From: Dugong dugon
Lineage: Eukaryota > Chordata > Mammalia > Sirenia > Dugongidae
Length of the DNA: 64,000 nt
Assembly: GCA_030035585.1 (NCBI GenBank)
Contig: CM057464.1
Span: 75,996,919-76,060,918 of the forward strand
Reading direction: 5' to 3'
Made by a program: the position numbers and the translations under genes. Below are positions 22,698 through 35,539 of the stretch, one piece after another. Numbering within the stretch: the first letter of the stretch is position 1; every line of letters starts with the position of its first letter. The notes beneath the pieces are model-generated. The model saw nothing but the letters and a program-made list of their open reading frames with translations. It was not told the DNA's origin and ran no database searches.

Positions 22698-24034
22698 GAA
22701 TTATATGTATTTGAGCATCTTTTGGAATAAACATTTCTTTTTCCTCACCCCAGGCACAAAAAATAGCTAGTATTCTACTATCAATTTGAATTTTAAGTAT
22801 ATAATGGAAATATAAATTTGATAATACCTGTCTTAAAATCTAATTGCCAAATATTTGATTCCCATGGTCTATAAAAGAAAATCTTAACAAATCAATTTCT
22901 TTTTCTGATCTTATTTTTCTCTACTCCCTTGTTTCTCCACTTCCTTGAATAAACATGGCTTCATGTTGACTTTAAGCAAGTCACGTGGACTTTAAGCAAG
23001 TTTCAACCTTTCCATCCCAACTAAGTAAAACCATATTTTTGTAACATATTGTTGTTTGCTGCTTGACAACAGTATGAAGTTATGAAGGCTTCAGTCACCA
23101 TCGTAACTTCTTTGAATCAGAGTTTGGCTGCCTGTCTTCCAAGGGTCTTGAAAATGCATAAAATGCTATGTAATTTAAAAGTTAGAACCAAGTAAAGTTG
23201 AACGTTTTCTATTGGGCTACATGTAAAAATGGGAAGGCAAGTTACTTTCTTTTTGTGTTTTTATTGGCAGACATTTGCCAGTTGGAGCTTCAAAGAAGGT
23301 TGAGTTTGAGAGGCCTTTGATTGTGCACCAAAAGGTTATTATAGAAGATGACATAAGGGAGATGTCATAAAGAAGAAATTGGACGCTCAGTAATAGAAAG
23401 CTGTGTGGAGAAATAGGCATTCTGCCAAATTAACTGGGTACTTGAAATAAATAGTTTGGAGTTTAAAGAAACAGTTGCCAATCTCAAAGACTTGATTAAC
23501 TTAGTTCATAGGGAAACGGCTAGGGGGACAAACTTCAAGTTACTTTAGTTATAAAGTATCCTTATCATTAAAATTTTGCTTTGAAATATTTACTGATTAT
23601 AAAGTTTAATGATATAAGATCAGAGAGATTGTTACATCTAATATCTTATGTTAAATCATTGAATAAAATTCCAAGTATATTTGAGTGAAAATGAATCATA
23701 GGAGTTTACTCCTGATTATCTCAGCAGCCAGTGCATGTTTCCCAATCTGGACAAAGTGTGAGTGTGTTACAGGGAGATTCAGTGAAGCATATAAATGGTC
23801 CCCCACCCAAGAATCTTCTTATCTACTGAAGATCTATGACCAATTATGTAAGTAACCAATTAATAATAATCAAAATATGTGATTGTATGTGTAAAGGAGC
23901 TGTACAGGGAAACAGTGAATATTCATCTTTCCATAAATGTCCAGCTGTTCATGTGTTGCATTATTAGTGTGAAGTAAGTTTTTAAGGTTTTATTACTATG
24001 CCACTTGTTTTATTTTACCTGAACAAAACACAAG

Positions 24035-25660
24035 AAAGAAGATTGCATTCTTTATTGAAAGATATTTTTGCTGGATGTTGAATTCTAGGTTGGCATATAT
24101 TTTCTTTGAGCACGTTGAAGGTATCATTCTGCTGTCTTCTGACTTCCACTCTTGATATTGAGAGGTCAGCTGTTAGTTTAACTGTGCATCCTTTAAAGGT
24201 AATTTATAGCCATTCCTCCCCCTTTGTCTTCTTTTAAGATTTTCTATTTGATTCACTTATGTTTGTTTCAAAAATTCTCAGTGTGTCTAAGAGTGGACTT
24301 CTTTTTATTTGAATCTGTATAATGGTGTATTCTGAAAATTCTTAGCCATTATTGTTTTAAAACTTCCTTCTACCCATTCTTTCTCTTCTCTGTGACTCAA
24401 ATGTGTTTTAGACCTTCTCAGTCTGTCCCCCACATCTTACTCTCACATAACTCATTTTACTTCTGTTCTGTTTTTTCTTGCTGAATTGCAGATTATTTCT
24501 CTTGAACTGTTTCTCAGTTTGTTATGTCTCTGTTTTGTCATTGGGTTTTAAATTTTGGTTATTATAATTTCTGGAAATTCCTTTTGGTTCTTTTTCATAT
24601 TTGTTATGTTACTTTTTATGGATTCCTGTTCCTTGAAGATATTTTAAATTTTGTTGTTCTTTCTCTAAATATTATAGTTTGCTTTTTATAATCCTGTCTG
24701 ATAATTCTAATATTTAAGATCTGTACGGGTCTGTTTCTGCTATCTGTTCTTTGTGCTTGCTTCTCACTCATGTTGCCCTGTTTCCTCACGTGTTTGGTTA
24801 TCTTTGTCAATTTATTGCCCTCACACAGTTTTTTAGGGGGTTCCCAGGATGAATGGACTTTCCTCTGAGAGACATTGTATTTATTTCTGCCAGGTTTCTG
24901 GGCATATTATCAGTCAGGGACTCTTTTTAAACCATATTTAGGATTGTGACTTTCGGGCCCATTCACACTGTGTATATCTGGAGTTACGATGATTACGGCG
25001 CAGGACCCGGCAGCGTTTCATTTTGTTCTACGTAGGGTCGCTATGAGTCGGAACCAGCTTGACGGCACCCGATGACAAAAACAACATATGTGGGGTAGCC
25101 ACAGCTTTTTCTTTTTCTTTTCCTGCTCTGCTCTGCATCAGAACAGCATTCTCTTCATTCTCATGTGGTTGGGGATTAGATGGGGGTCAGTTCTAGTTCA
25201 CTCTCCCGCTGAGGATGTCCTCCTTTGGTATCTCACTTTAATGTAGGGAGGGTCTCCTGTAGGCTCCCCATGTTTGGCAGGCCCTAATCCGTGTTTATGC
25301 CACCATACCTCTTGAGACCAAGGATCTGAAGTGCAAGCATGAGGTGTTGGCTGATACCCTCAGAGTAAAAGTGGCTTTTGTTTTCCAGGGTTCAGGCTTT
25401 CCTAGAATTTGGCCTGGCAGTCCTCCTGTTTATTTCAAATTTTTATTGCTCTTAAACTAATTAAACAATACTTTGTCTAGCATTTTTTATTGTTTGCAGT
25501 GGGAAGTAGATCTGAATAACTTAAACCAGAAGCTGCTAATGGCTCCAGAGCTAGACCAGCAGCTTCCATCTGCTCTTTTTTGTTGAGGATGTTGTTGCAA
25601 AACATCCCCTCTTGTCCTACACCTCACAATATAATCCTTTCAGACTCTGTCAAGACAGAA
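24035..25660 (-). mobile_element. Old LINE-like block (probably L1), - strand
   Basis: ATTTTTGCTGGATGTTGAAT, CATTCTGCTGTCTTCTGACT and CTTAGCCATTATTGTTTTAA match a common old L1-associated sequence I remember in antisense. Part recurs at 45010-45390. An RTE 3' scrap interrupts it at 24990-25088. Confidence 0.55.
24990..25088 (+). mobile_element. RTE/SINE 3' fragment inside older LINE-like sequence
   Basis: Contains GGCGCAGGACCCGGCAGCGT, GGGTCGCTATGAGTCGGAAC and TTGACGGCACCCGATGAC, the RTE 3' end. It interrupts the LINE-like block at 24035-25660. Confidence 0.75.
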
Positions 25661-26299
25661 TACTGGGCTCTGAGATGATGAGTCTTAAGTTTTTTTTAAA
25701 GGTAAAATAGCTTCTCAAATTGCTATATCAAATTAATAAAACAGGGTTGCTTTAATTTATTTTACTACCCATGTGCTTATCTGGAGAAACTGTGTTAGAG
25801 AAAACCATTCTAACTAAGGCACTGCCATTCTCACATTTACCCAGGTATGATCCTCAGATATCTTTAACTTATTGGTATTTTCTTTCTGTCTTTTTATTGC
25901 TTATGTTTTCACTCCATTTCTATCGCAGTATCCTAATTCTGGGATTACCTTACTGCTGCATGTTTTTTACTATGGTAACCTCTTAACTGGTCTTTAATTT
26001 TTAGCAGAAATGAACATTACTTTGTACATGTAAATTTTTATGTTCTTTTATGTGAATTATCTGTTTTTATCATTTGATGAATTCTGTTTTGGACTTTTTG
26101 TGATTTCATAAGCTCTGTTTTTGTTATAGTTATTAAAACTTTGGCATATTCTAAGTATTTTATTATATGCTTTTATAAATTTTTTACTCTAGGGTTTAAT
26201 TATACAGAAGATTTATTTTTCTCCTTTTTTTCTGTATTTTCTTTGATTTCTTCACTTTGAATATTGTCAGTGTCTGTAGTTTGTATATTCATTATTTAA

Positions 26300-26480
26300 T
26301 CAACTAACATTTCGTCAGATATTGTGGTAAGAGCTGGGGATATAATGATAAGTAAAATGCATTTATCTCCTTAGGTTTATGTTACAGTAAGGGAGATATA
26401 CAGGTAAAAAATGCTTATAGTATAGTACATAAATGCTATAATACTATATGTTCAAGAGAGAGTAAGAAGTCTGGAGAAAC
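26300..26480 (+). repeat. Old interspersed repeat, class unresolved
   Basis: AACTAACATTTCGTCAGATA, GAGCTGGGGATATAATGATA and ATACATAAATGCTATAATAC resemble a common mammalian repeat (..TGCTGGGGATACA.. type). Related-looking sequence is at 51495-51890, 54710-54940 and 59715-60060. Confidence 0.45.
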
Positions 26481-27903
26481 TTTGCAGAGATACATGTTAG
26501 CTGCATAGAAAATTTCCAGATAGAAACACAGGCTACAGAAGGACATTTCAAATATGGGAAATAATGTGTAAAATCATAAAGGTACAAATCATTGTGTGCT
26601 TATAGGAAGTGTAGGTAGGTTGGTATAATTTGAGGACAGAATATTTTTGGGGAAGAAAATTGAAACCAGGAAGAGTTTAAAGGCCTGGGAAAAAAGGGAC
26701 TTCGATGGACCCAAGGAACTAGTAATGGGGTAATGGAGTGGGTAAGCAGGAAGGGTAAGGAGAGAGATGTTTGGTTGGGGACTCTGTGTGTATGTGTGGG
26801 GAGGGGCTCGTGGTGTGTTTGTGAACTGCCCTGTGACTGTGTGAGTGAGCTGCTGAAGTGGAATGTAATGGCGCAGAGTGTGCCAGGGACTGTGAGACCA
26901 GGGTGTCGTTCACTGGATCATCCATGTGGATGTAGCAATCACTTAGGACAGTGGCAAGAAGGTGGATGTTACGGTGTTGACAGGGGTTGATTTGAACTAT
27001 GTCTGTCTTAATTTTTGCACTGAAAGTCTCACATCCTGAGGAGCCCCTCAGTCTTGGGTAAACTGGGATAATTGCTCACCCTAGTGCTGTGCTAGAAGGG
27101 TTTGATGAATTTGAGGCAGTGAATAGTGGAGAACAATAATAATAAGGGGAAGGGAGGAGGTGCTGGTTGGAGGGGAGGGAAAAACGAGGGAATGAGTAAC
27201 TTAGGATAGAGGCCACAAGAAAAGTGATGTTCTCGGGAGACAGCAAGGAGGGAGAGGAGCATTTAGCAGAAGTTGAGCATATGGGGACAGTGGAGTGGAT
27301 AGTAGAGGACAAAGTGGAAAATGTTTTGGAAGGAGTTCAACAGAGGGAATCTGTTAATGAGTGAGGCAGGTAGATGGGGATCAGGGCTGAATTAAAGAAA
27401 ACATGAGCAATGCTGCGTCTCCATAGAGGTAGATATTTTGGTCACTGACTTAAGGTGAGGATGGGAGACATAGATTGAAATAGTTAGACAAAAGATTCAT
27501 TGAGAACTTTGATATAAATTGTGTCAGTTCTGACTCCAGGTGTCTACTAGGCTCTTAGCCTCCTGATTGGCATAAAATGATACAAATACTGTATTCTAGT
27601 CAATTCTTTTTCTCTCTCTTTTATTTCTCTGAGATTTGATACTTTTATATTTCTTCATTGTCTTGTATATTTTTACATTTGGTCTCAGGAATAGATCTAA
27701 GTTTTCTTAATAGGTCAAATTTTCTCAGTATTGCTATCTAGATATCTAGCATCATTTATTACATAATATTTTGTTTATTCATTGTTATTTTATATATTGT
27801 TATATCATTTACATTTTTTTCTAGGTCACATTAGTCTGGGAGTGACTCAGCTCATGAACTGGTGACTGAGTCCTGCTTCCCATTTCAGGACTGAGCTAGG
27901 GGT

Positions 27904-27910
27904 ATGTGTG

Positions 27911-27952
<42 letters not shown>
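27904..27952. repeat. (AG)n microsatellite
   Basis: A GTGTGTATG lead-in runs into a pure AG repeat of about 19 units ending at GAATGTG. Confidence 0.95.
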
Positions 27953-27954
<2 letters not shown>

Positions 27955-28257
27955 TGTACATGAAAAGTGGGATGATTGATTGAAAGTGCCTTACTTGCAT
28001 CTTCTGCTAGACTCAGCAATGAGTTCTCTTTCTCTCCTTCCCCCTCTCCAAGCCCAGTGGACCTTCAGGCCCACACAGAGCTTTTGCTCTCCTTCAAATG
28101 CATCCTGAAACCATACTTTTTCTTCTTTGTGAGTGGCTGCTTTTTTCAGATTTCACGTTAGTGGGGTCAACTTAGCTACTCCCCCCAACCCAAGCTTCTG
28201 CTATAGTTAAATAATATTATAATATATTTAGAAAGTAGCATCTTATTTTTGTTTGTA

Positions 28258-28322
28258 TTATCTGTTGGCATAGTAACCTGGCTCACAGAAGGTGCTGAAG
28301 AAATGTTTGTTGAATGAGATAA
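28258..28322 (+). mobile_element. MIR or L2 3' scrap, + strand
   Basis: GGCTCACAGAAGGTGCTGAA followed by GAAATGTTTGTTGAATGAGA, the usual end of these families. Too short to choose between them. Confidence 0.55.
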
Positions 28323-28865
28323 ATTACTCATTTTTTTAAAAAGAAGAAATTTGTTTTCTTGTAGAAGAAATGTGCTTGAGTATAAGTAATTAATCTTTAC
28401 TTTTCAGTTTAAATTTCAGCATATTCTGAGTATGCCTATGCTATTAAAAAAAAAGTGGTAATGAAGTAACCAGACGATTGATTTTTACATTGATTAGCTT
28501 GGCAATGTTACTGAGACATCAACATACTAATTAGAATGTCAGGATATTAAATTATCATTCCTTCTCTAACTTTTGATATTTTAGATGGCTATAAATGTTA
28601 AAAATTTGTAAATGAAGTAGCATGCCATCCCATCAGTTTTGGTTAATTAATACAGCCACACAGAGGTAGCTACTTACGTTTTTATTTCTTGTTTTTCTCT
28701 CTTCCCTAAAGATTTATAAATTATTAAAAATTAATCTTTTTTTTCTATTTCTTCTGTTAAATGGCTATCTTTTGCTCATTTAAATGAAGAAAGTATATTG
28801 TAAGAATTGGAATGTAAATAGAAAAAAAAAGTTTAAAACAGATTTTTGTATTTTATTGTTAAGTG

Positions 28866-29400
28866 TTCTAGTTATCTATTACTATCTAACAACTACCCCC
28901 AAACCTAAAGCAGCAATCCTAAAACGTAAATCAAAACTTAACCCCAAAACTTAAAGCAGTAATAATTTTACTTTATCTCATAATTTTGAGGGTCAGGAAT
29001 TCAGACTGGGCTTAGCAGGGCATGTGCCATTATTCGGTGGAATTCAGTTGGGAGCTTATGTACCTGGTGCCTAGGTGAAGATGTCTGGAAGATTGGACTC
29101 TGTTAGACTCCTCTCCATGTAGATCCTCAAACAGGGTGGTTATAGTTCTTAGTCGGTGACACAGGGCTCCAAGAGACCAAGGCAGAAACCGTCAGTCCTC
29201 TTAAAGACTAGGCCCAGGACTGGCATGGCATCACTTGCGCCATATTCTGTTGGTCAAAACGGTTCCAGTCCTCCCCAGACACAAAGGGAGGACAAGTAGA
29301 TCTAACTTCTCAATGGGAGGAATGTCGAAGAATTTGCATCCATCTTTGATCTCTCAAAGTAAGATTAGTGATTGGGTCACAGTCCTTTTGGGAAACAAAG
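28866..29400 (-). mobile_element. MLT1-like LTR fossil, - strand
   Basis: Antisense signature TCTAGTTATCTATTACTATC and ACTACCCCCAAACCTAAAGC at the left, TTTTGAGGGTCAGGAATTCA in the middle and GCGCCATATTCTGTTGGTCA toward the right. Old and broken. Confidence 0.65.
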
Positions 29401-29419
29401 TACCCTTTATAGATCATAA

Positions 29420-29620
29420 TAAACCCTGTTGCCATTGAGTCGATTCCGACTCATAGCAACCCTATAAGACAGAGTAGAACTGCCTCATAGGATTTCCAAG
29501 GCTATAAATCTTTCCCGAAGCAGAGTGCCACATCTTTCTTCCGTAGAGCAGCTGGTGGGTTAGAACTGCCTACCTTTCAGTTAGCAGCCAAGCTCTTAAA
29601 CTCTGTGCCATCAGGGCTCC
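29420..29620 (-). mobile_element. AfroSINE copy, - strand, with target-site duplication
   Basis: Complete head, body and tail in antisense. The flanks TTTATAGATCATA on the left and CTTATAGATTATA on the right are near-identical direct repeats. It lies just beyond an MLT1-like LTR. Confidence 0.9.
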
Positions 29621-30049
29621 TTATAGATTATAACACTTACTACCAGTATAGAACCTATATTTATTGGAAATAAAATAACAAATACTAAAAATTATTGTAT
29701 TAGCTTTCAGTATTTGTTGCATCTACAAATTTTTAATTTCATTATAAAAGGAATTATATTTCATTATGAAGCATATATTTAAAACAGTCTTTCCATTAAT
29801 AACTTGTTTAAAGTGTAAGTTTTAATAATGTTGAAATTGTTAACCTTCTTTCCTGTTAGTACAGATGTGTTTCACTTTAAGAAAAATTAATACTTGAAAT
29901 CATTTATTTACACTTATTTATGCCGTGCCGCTTTACACAAAGGATTTGAAGTGACTTGTAACAAGACACATAAAACAAATCTATATGGAAGTAAAAGAAT
30001 ATAAACAGCAATGGATAATAAAGAACAAGAGAAACATTCAGTAAGCGAC

Positions 30050-30810
30050 ATCACCATCTACCCAGTGTCTAAAGCTCCAAACCTAGGAATCTTTCTCTCA
30101 CCCCTTCATTTGCAATTCATCAGTCTGTGCTACCTCCAGAATATATCCCAGATATGTTCAACTTCTGTTTTTTCACCTGTAACTTACCTAGTTCAGGCCA
30201 CCTTCATCTTTTCCCTAAACTTTTGGAAAAATCCGTTAAATTGGTTTATTTCTTCCACTCTAACCTCTGCTTCAATTCGCTGTTCATTCAGTACAGAGTG
30301 ATCCTTTAAAACTCATGATGTAAATCAGATCTTAACTATGTAACGCATTGTTCTTAATATAAAAGTCTATCTCATCCAGGTCTGAGAGACCTGGTCTGCT
30401 TGTCTAACATCAGCCTTGTTTCTGTTCCTTGAGCCCACCAGCCTTCTTCATCTTTAGGACCTTTGCACTAGCTGTTACCTCTTCTTGGATGCTGTTGCCC
30501 CAGGTTTTGCATGGTTGCCTGCTTTCTGTTCAAGTTTTCATTTGGGTATAACTTCATCAGAGAGACCACACAACCTAAAGTATAAATCCATCAGTTCATA
30601 TCACCTCCCCAGTTTTACTTTCATCACACATCACTGCTTTATAGTTTTCTTGTTTATTGTTTATCTCACATCATTAAAATATAATCTTCATAAGAGTAGG
30701 TTTTTAATTTTTTTTTTCTTTTTTTCCTGGCCTGTTCACAGCTGTATCTCATCTGCTAAAATAGTGTGTGGTACAGAGTAGCCCCTCAGTGTTTTAAAAA
30801 GAATAGATTA
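30050..30810 (+). mobile_element. L2 LINE 3' portion, + strand
   Basis: TTTGCACTAGCTGTTACCTC, TTCTTGGATGCTGTTGCCCC and the end GTGTGTGGTACAGAGTAGCC are L2 3' hallmarks. About 750 bases, with no coding frame of note. Confidence 0.75.
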
Positions 30811-30919
30811 ATTCTACATTAAAAAAATAAAATGCTAGAATTGGTGATGGTATTTCTAGGATGTTGTAAGTTTATTTTGGCAAAGGGAATTTTTTTCCCC
30901 TCTAGGATTTACTCTTCAG

Positions 30920-31085
30920 ACCGGCAATGTGTATCAGAATCACGAATGGACCTTTGAAAATATATGTGTATATACCTCAGGGCTTGAATGTGTAGGTCTG
31001 GTTGGGACCAGGAATCCGTAATTTTAAAAAGCTTCATTGACAAATCTGATACACATTTTTGCTGAGGAACTAGGGCCTGAGAGAG
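30920..31085 (+). mobile_element. MER5A-like hAT-Charlie DNA transposon remnant
   Basis: GTGTATCAGAATCACGAATG at the left, a GGTTGGGACCAGGAATCCGT centre and GCTTCATTGACAAATCTGAT then GAGGAACTAG at the right follow the MER5A order. Non-coding and old. Confidence 0.55.
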
Positions 31086-31454
31086 ATAGCTATGTGGATT
31101 CAAATAGAAAACTGTCAGCCAAACTTTATAAATATGATGGAATATTGTTGACTGGAAGCTTATAGAATAAATTTCTGGGAAACTTTGTATCTTTTGTTTA
31201 GAGGCCAATATTATAGACTGGCAAAGTGGTGTGCCCAAGATGATCATTGGGAGTGTGGAAAGTAAATAAATAATACAACAAATATTTTAAATCTCATCCC
31301 TTTTTAATTTCTTTTTTTTTTCAGGGGAGGGCATGTTTTAAGTACAGTAATACGTATATGTAATTTATAAATAAATTATATATATATTAGTACTGTAGAC
31401 TCCAAATATTTTATTGATGAGAATGTGTGATCCAAAGAGGATGGGATCCCTATT

Positions 31455-31800
31455 TCAGTCAACTTTAGATTATGCAGTAGTAACAGATGACCCCAGAATC
31501 TCAGTGTCTTATAAAAAGTTTTGTTTATTGCTCATACTCTGTCTCCTGTGAGCTAGCTACAGCCCTGCTCTTTGTTGTTTTGATGCTGATTGAGTAGCCT
31601 CTATCTGGAACTTCTATGCTTGAATTCAGTAGGTAAGGGTTGTAGAATCCTCCCTCAGTGAAGGACTCTGCTAATGGGTGAACAGCAGTACAATCTTCAC
31701 AGACAACATCTATCAACTCTGTGGAATGTTCACCTCTCCAGAGTTCCTCTTAATCTCCTTTTAGGATTGCTGGAAGAGGGAAACTGCTCTTCTAATTCCT
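31455..31800 (-). mobile_element. Old LTR-like fossil, - strand, family uncertain
   Basis: GATTATGCAGTAGTAACAGA, then CCAGAATCTCAGTGTCTTAT and GTAGCCTCTATCTGGAACTT recall an old ERVL-type LTR in antisense. The class assignment is from memory and weak. Confidence 0.4.
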
Positions 31801-31809
31801 GGTTTGATG

Positions 31810-33830
31810 AAGACTATCAAAAAAGAAGAAAACACAGACAAAATCCTTGATTCTATTAGTAAGGCAGCATGTAAAACAATATAGCTTATAAAATATGAAA
31901 ATATAACTTAACCAAAACAATTAAAGCATAGTGTGATTTTTGCTCGACAAAAAGATTATACTATTATACCATATACTGTTTGAAACATTCAGGTACTGAC
32001 TCTTTGGTGGGTGGATGTGGATAATAGGGGTTATGGTATGGGGAAATTGTGAATAGTGGTGGAAAGAGAAGAACTTAGAAGCTCAAATGTTCAGGGTTTC
32101 TGCTGACTGAAAATTAATCGGAGTGAAGGTCGAGCATCTCTGGAATAGTAATGTAAGTCACTCAGGAAGTATGGTTCCATTTAGAGCAGTTTGCTTAAAT
32201 ACTTCTTTTCAGGAAGATGTTTATTTTCTGAAGCATAATTTAACCTGATTGTAAGATGTTGCAGTGATAACCTAGTTTGAGTTTATCGATTATTTTGAAT
32301 ATCCCCTAAAGACCAGGCCTGTATTAGTTTAACTAGATGAAGTGTCAAGTTTACAAAAACTGGTTTAGTTACAGGAAACATTTTACTTTATTCTTTTATT
32401 TTATTTATTCCTGGGAAAAAAGATTGGAAAACAGAAACTAATTCAAATATACATTGCAAATAGTAATAATGAATATTTACCATTTGTTAAGGGCATATTA
32501 TTTGTTAGGCCTATTCTAGACAGTTTACATACTTTATTTTATTTAATCCTCACAAAAGCTGCATGAAATAGGTGTTTTCTTTTACCAGTGAAGAGACTGA
32601 GGTGTGAAGAGGTTAATTAACTTGTGTAAGATTTGAACCCAGGTTTCTGTGATTGCAAAAATGATACACTTTCCACTCTGTTACTTTCCTTTTATAATTC
32701 TGCTGTATCTGTTTTTACTCACTTGAAATTCTCTGTTAGGGAAAGCAGGAAGTCATTTAATTTTGTCTGGTTCTCTCAGAGGACGAGTATTTATGAGGCA
32801 TGCAGCACTTCATTGGTGGATTCTAAGAGGATGAAAATGCTCATATTTTTCCCAGTAGATTTTAGGGAGGAAGCAGGAGAGAAGACAATGATGAAGAATC
32901 TCTTGTTTTAGAAATTGAAAATAATCATTAGCAATTTAAACTAATTAGTAAAATTTCAGACAATCATCCTACATTTTCTCAGTGAAAATTCTTTTACTTT
33001 GGCTATTTAATTTTTAGTTATAACTAGATAAATGAAGATTTAGAATGTTTGTGACAAATGGATGAACTTTTTAATTCACTAAGGAAAAACAGAATATTTA
33101 CTCATAGGCTATAAGGCAGGAAGTGCCATGACTTTTAAGTAGAATGTGCTTGATTTGGGTGAACAGTTTAGAAGCACACTGAGTTTCTTAGAATTTTATC
33201 CATTATTTCTGATCTAAGCAAGACGTGATAACTTTTTCTCATCTTTGTTTTTTAAAATCTCAAAGGAAATTTTATTACATTTTTTATAACCTACTCCAGT
33301 TTTTATTTAAATTCTTGAGTTTTTGTTTTTTGACTGAATTTGACTATTTCTAAGTAGAAGACTATTTGGATAAGTAAAGTTTCTTGTAACTAAAATATTC
33401 TGTTGTATGGCAGTTATACTGATGTATGCTTCCCCTGCTTCCCTGAGATTTACTTGGTAATCTGTCAGTTGCTAACAAACACCTGTGGTCTTGTTAATAC
33501 AAATACTTGAACTGAGTTTAGGGAAAGGAGAGATACTATATTAAGCTAGGTGAAGTGTTGGTGGTACTCTCATACTGCTGTGAAATTTGTTTAGTCAGAA
33601 CCTAAAATATTAGGACAAACACCTGTATGTTCAAAGATACTGATTTCTTTGATGTTGTAATAAGTGATTATAAATGGGTTTGGTTTTGATTTATGGCAAG
33701 ATAGCATACTTGGCCTCAAATTCAGCGTTGCCAGCTCCAGTCACAACTATTTGGACAAAAAATAATACATGCAGTCAATTATGATTATCTTCATTAATGG
33801 TGGGAAACACAGGCATGTGTAATTAATACA
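31810..33830. other. Unassigned intronic sequence apart from one MIR
   Basis: AT-rich, no exon seen. The frame at 32633-32911 starts inside the MIR edge and is not supported. Confidence 0.5.
32468..32665 (-). mobile_element. MIR SINE, - strand
   Basis: ATTTAATCCTCACAAAAGCT, AAGAGACTGAGGTGTGAAGA and AAGATTTGAACCCAGGTTTC in antisense MIR order. Confidence 0.8.
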
Positions 33831-34045
33831 AAAAAACCCAAAAAACCAAACCCATTGCCGTCAAGTTGATTCTGACTCATAGTGATCCTACAGGACAGAG
33901 TAGAACTGTCTTACAGGGTTTCCAAGGCTGTAATGTTTATGAAGCAGACCTCCACATCTTTCTCCCATGGAGCGGCTGGTGAATTCGAACCGCCAAACTT
34001 TTGGTTAGCAGCAGAGTGTTTTAACCACTGTGCCACCAGGGCTCT
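33831..34045 (-). mobile_element. AfroSINE copy, - strand
   Basis: Antisense copy with a CCAAACCCATTGCCGTCAAG tail, full body and tRNA-like head ending at CACCAGGGCTC. Long form including the TTTACAGCC-type block. Confidence 0.92.
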
Positions 34046-34714
34046 CATAATATTCTGTATTTAATTTAAAATGAGTGTGTTCATTGAGCAAATTTTCATT
34101 TGAAATGCATTTTTATATTTAAACTGGAAATTCTATTAAAATATAATGAAAGAACACTGTGACGACGTGAAGATTTCTTGTTCTCCTTTAGCTGTATGTC
34201 TCGTATCAATTTCTACTGTATTGATTGCTATTTGAGAATGACAGCTTGGCTCTAAGACTGGTCTAAAATGTAGCTACCTCCTCTCAAATATTCTTTGCAG
34301 TGTATATCTAGTTGTCTGAGTTTCCCTTATGGAATGCTGAGTAAGAAGTAAATAATCAATTAAGTAGAGACGTTAACTGTCAACAGAGATAAATGTAAAC
34401 AAAGCAAATACTAAAACAAAATAATTTGGTGTTAGCTCTTAGAGAAATATTTGCTATTGCTAAACCTTAATTTAAACACTCTGGAATGAGGGTTGATAAC
34501 CTATAATTTGTGCTCTGACTGCCTTTAAAATTTTTACCTATAACCCTTCTCATAACATCTAGTTGTATTGCATTTCTAGTTTCTTTATCTTTATCCTATG
34601 TTTTACCAAAAAGGAATTGAGATGAAAAATTTCAATTGATGGTCTTCTATTAACATTACTTCTGATGTTATATGTTTGTTAACTCCCTTGCAAAGTAGTA
34701 TCTCCTTGTTTGGA

Positions 34715-34895
34715 GACTGCATGGTCTCGTGGGCTTTTGTGTCAGATTTTGGTTGGAAATCCAGTTTGATTTCTATTCCTATTGATTAGCTGTAAAACTG
34801 GAATAATACCTACCTTGTAGAATTGTTGGTAGGATGAAATGAAATAGTGTAAATAAAATGGTTAGCATAGTAAGTAGCAAATAACATGCATTGAC
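34715..34895 (+). mobile_element. MIR SINE, + strand
   Basis: AGCTGTAAAACTGGAATAAT, CCTTGTAGAATTGTTGGTAG and ATGGTTAGCATAGTAAGTAG in MIR order. Confidence 0.72.
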
Positions 34896-34899
34896 CTCA

Positions 34900-35539
34900 G
34901 TAGTTACTGACTTTTGAATAATCTTCAGATTGACACACCTGAACTGCTTCCTTTTTCCCCGTATGTCAACTTTCATGTAATAACTGTTGACCAAATGCTT
35001 TTTTGCCGTCATACAGTGGTGAGATAGCTGTCAGCCAGCCCTTGATTCTATTTCAGTAGTGTTGCCATCATTGTCTTCATGGCATTGTTTGTGCAGTTAC
35101 TTAGCTATTTTCATTGTAGGGGTTTTTTGACTGCGTCTTTAGAAATGGGCCATTGACGGATAGAGATGGACTGGTGGTAGCATGAATGGGCAGTGCTTTG
35201 GGCTCCAGCCTTATGTCAACCAGGCTAGTGATACATATATTTTTTTCTTCTAAGTTTTGCAACATAATATCGTTCTGGGTAACATTTCCTTTGGAGGAAG
35301 GATTTTGGTCCTAAAAATATATTTGAGAACCAGTTTTCCATTAGATTTTTACCCTTTATGGAAACACAGAGAAAGAAGTGTTTAATTAGTACTACTGGTC
35401 AGAAACATGAGTCTCAGACTCCATGGATTTGGACAAATGTGTAAATCATTAGGCATGTCAAAAGTGATAATTCTACAGTGTCATTCTAATACTAATTGGA
35501 CTTAAGCTGGTCAACAGTATCTTAAATTTTGAAGTAAAG
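34900..35539. other. Unassigned intronic sequence
   Basis: Between a MIR and the + strand L1. No named element. Confidence 0.5.

Larger units (their letters stand above)
19480..24030. other. Unassigned intronic sequence apart from one LTR and one AfroSINE
   Basis: Outside 20054-20224, 20698-20775 and 22211-22697 I see no named element. A short tandem duplication of GACTTTAAGCAAGT is at 22970-23001. Open frames on the - strand at 21232-21716 overlap one another and have no splice support. Confidence 0.5.
25660..28860. other. Unassigned intronic sequence with old repeats and a microsatellite
   Basis: Purine-rich around 26640-27420 and AT-rich elsewhere. Apart from 26300-26480, 27904-27952 and 28258-28322, nothing could be named. 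Confidence 0.45.
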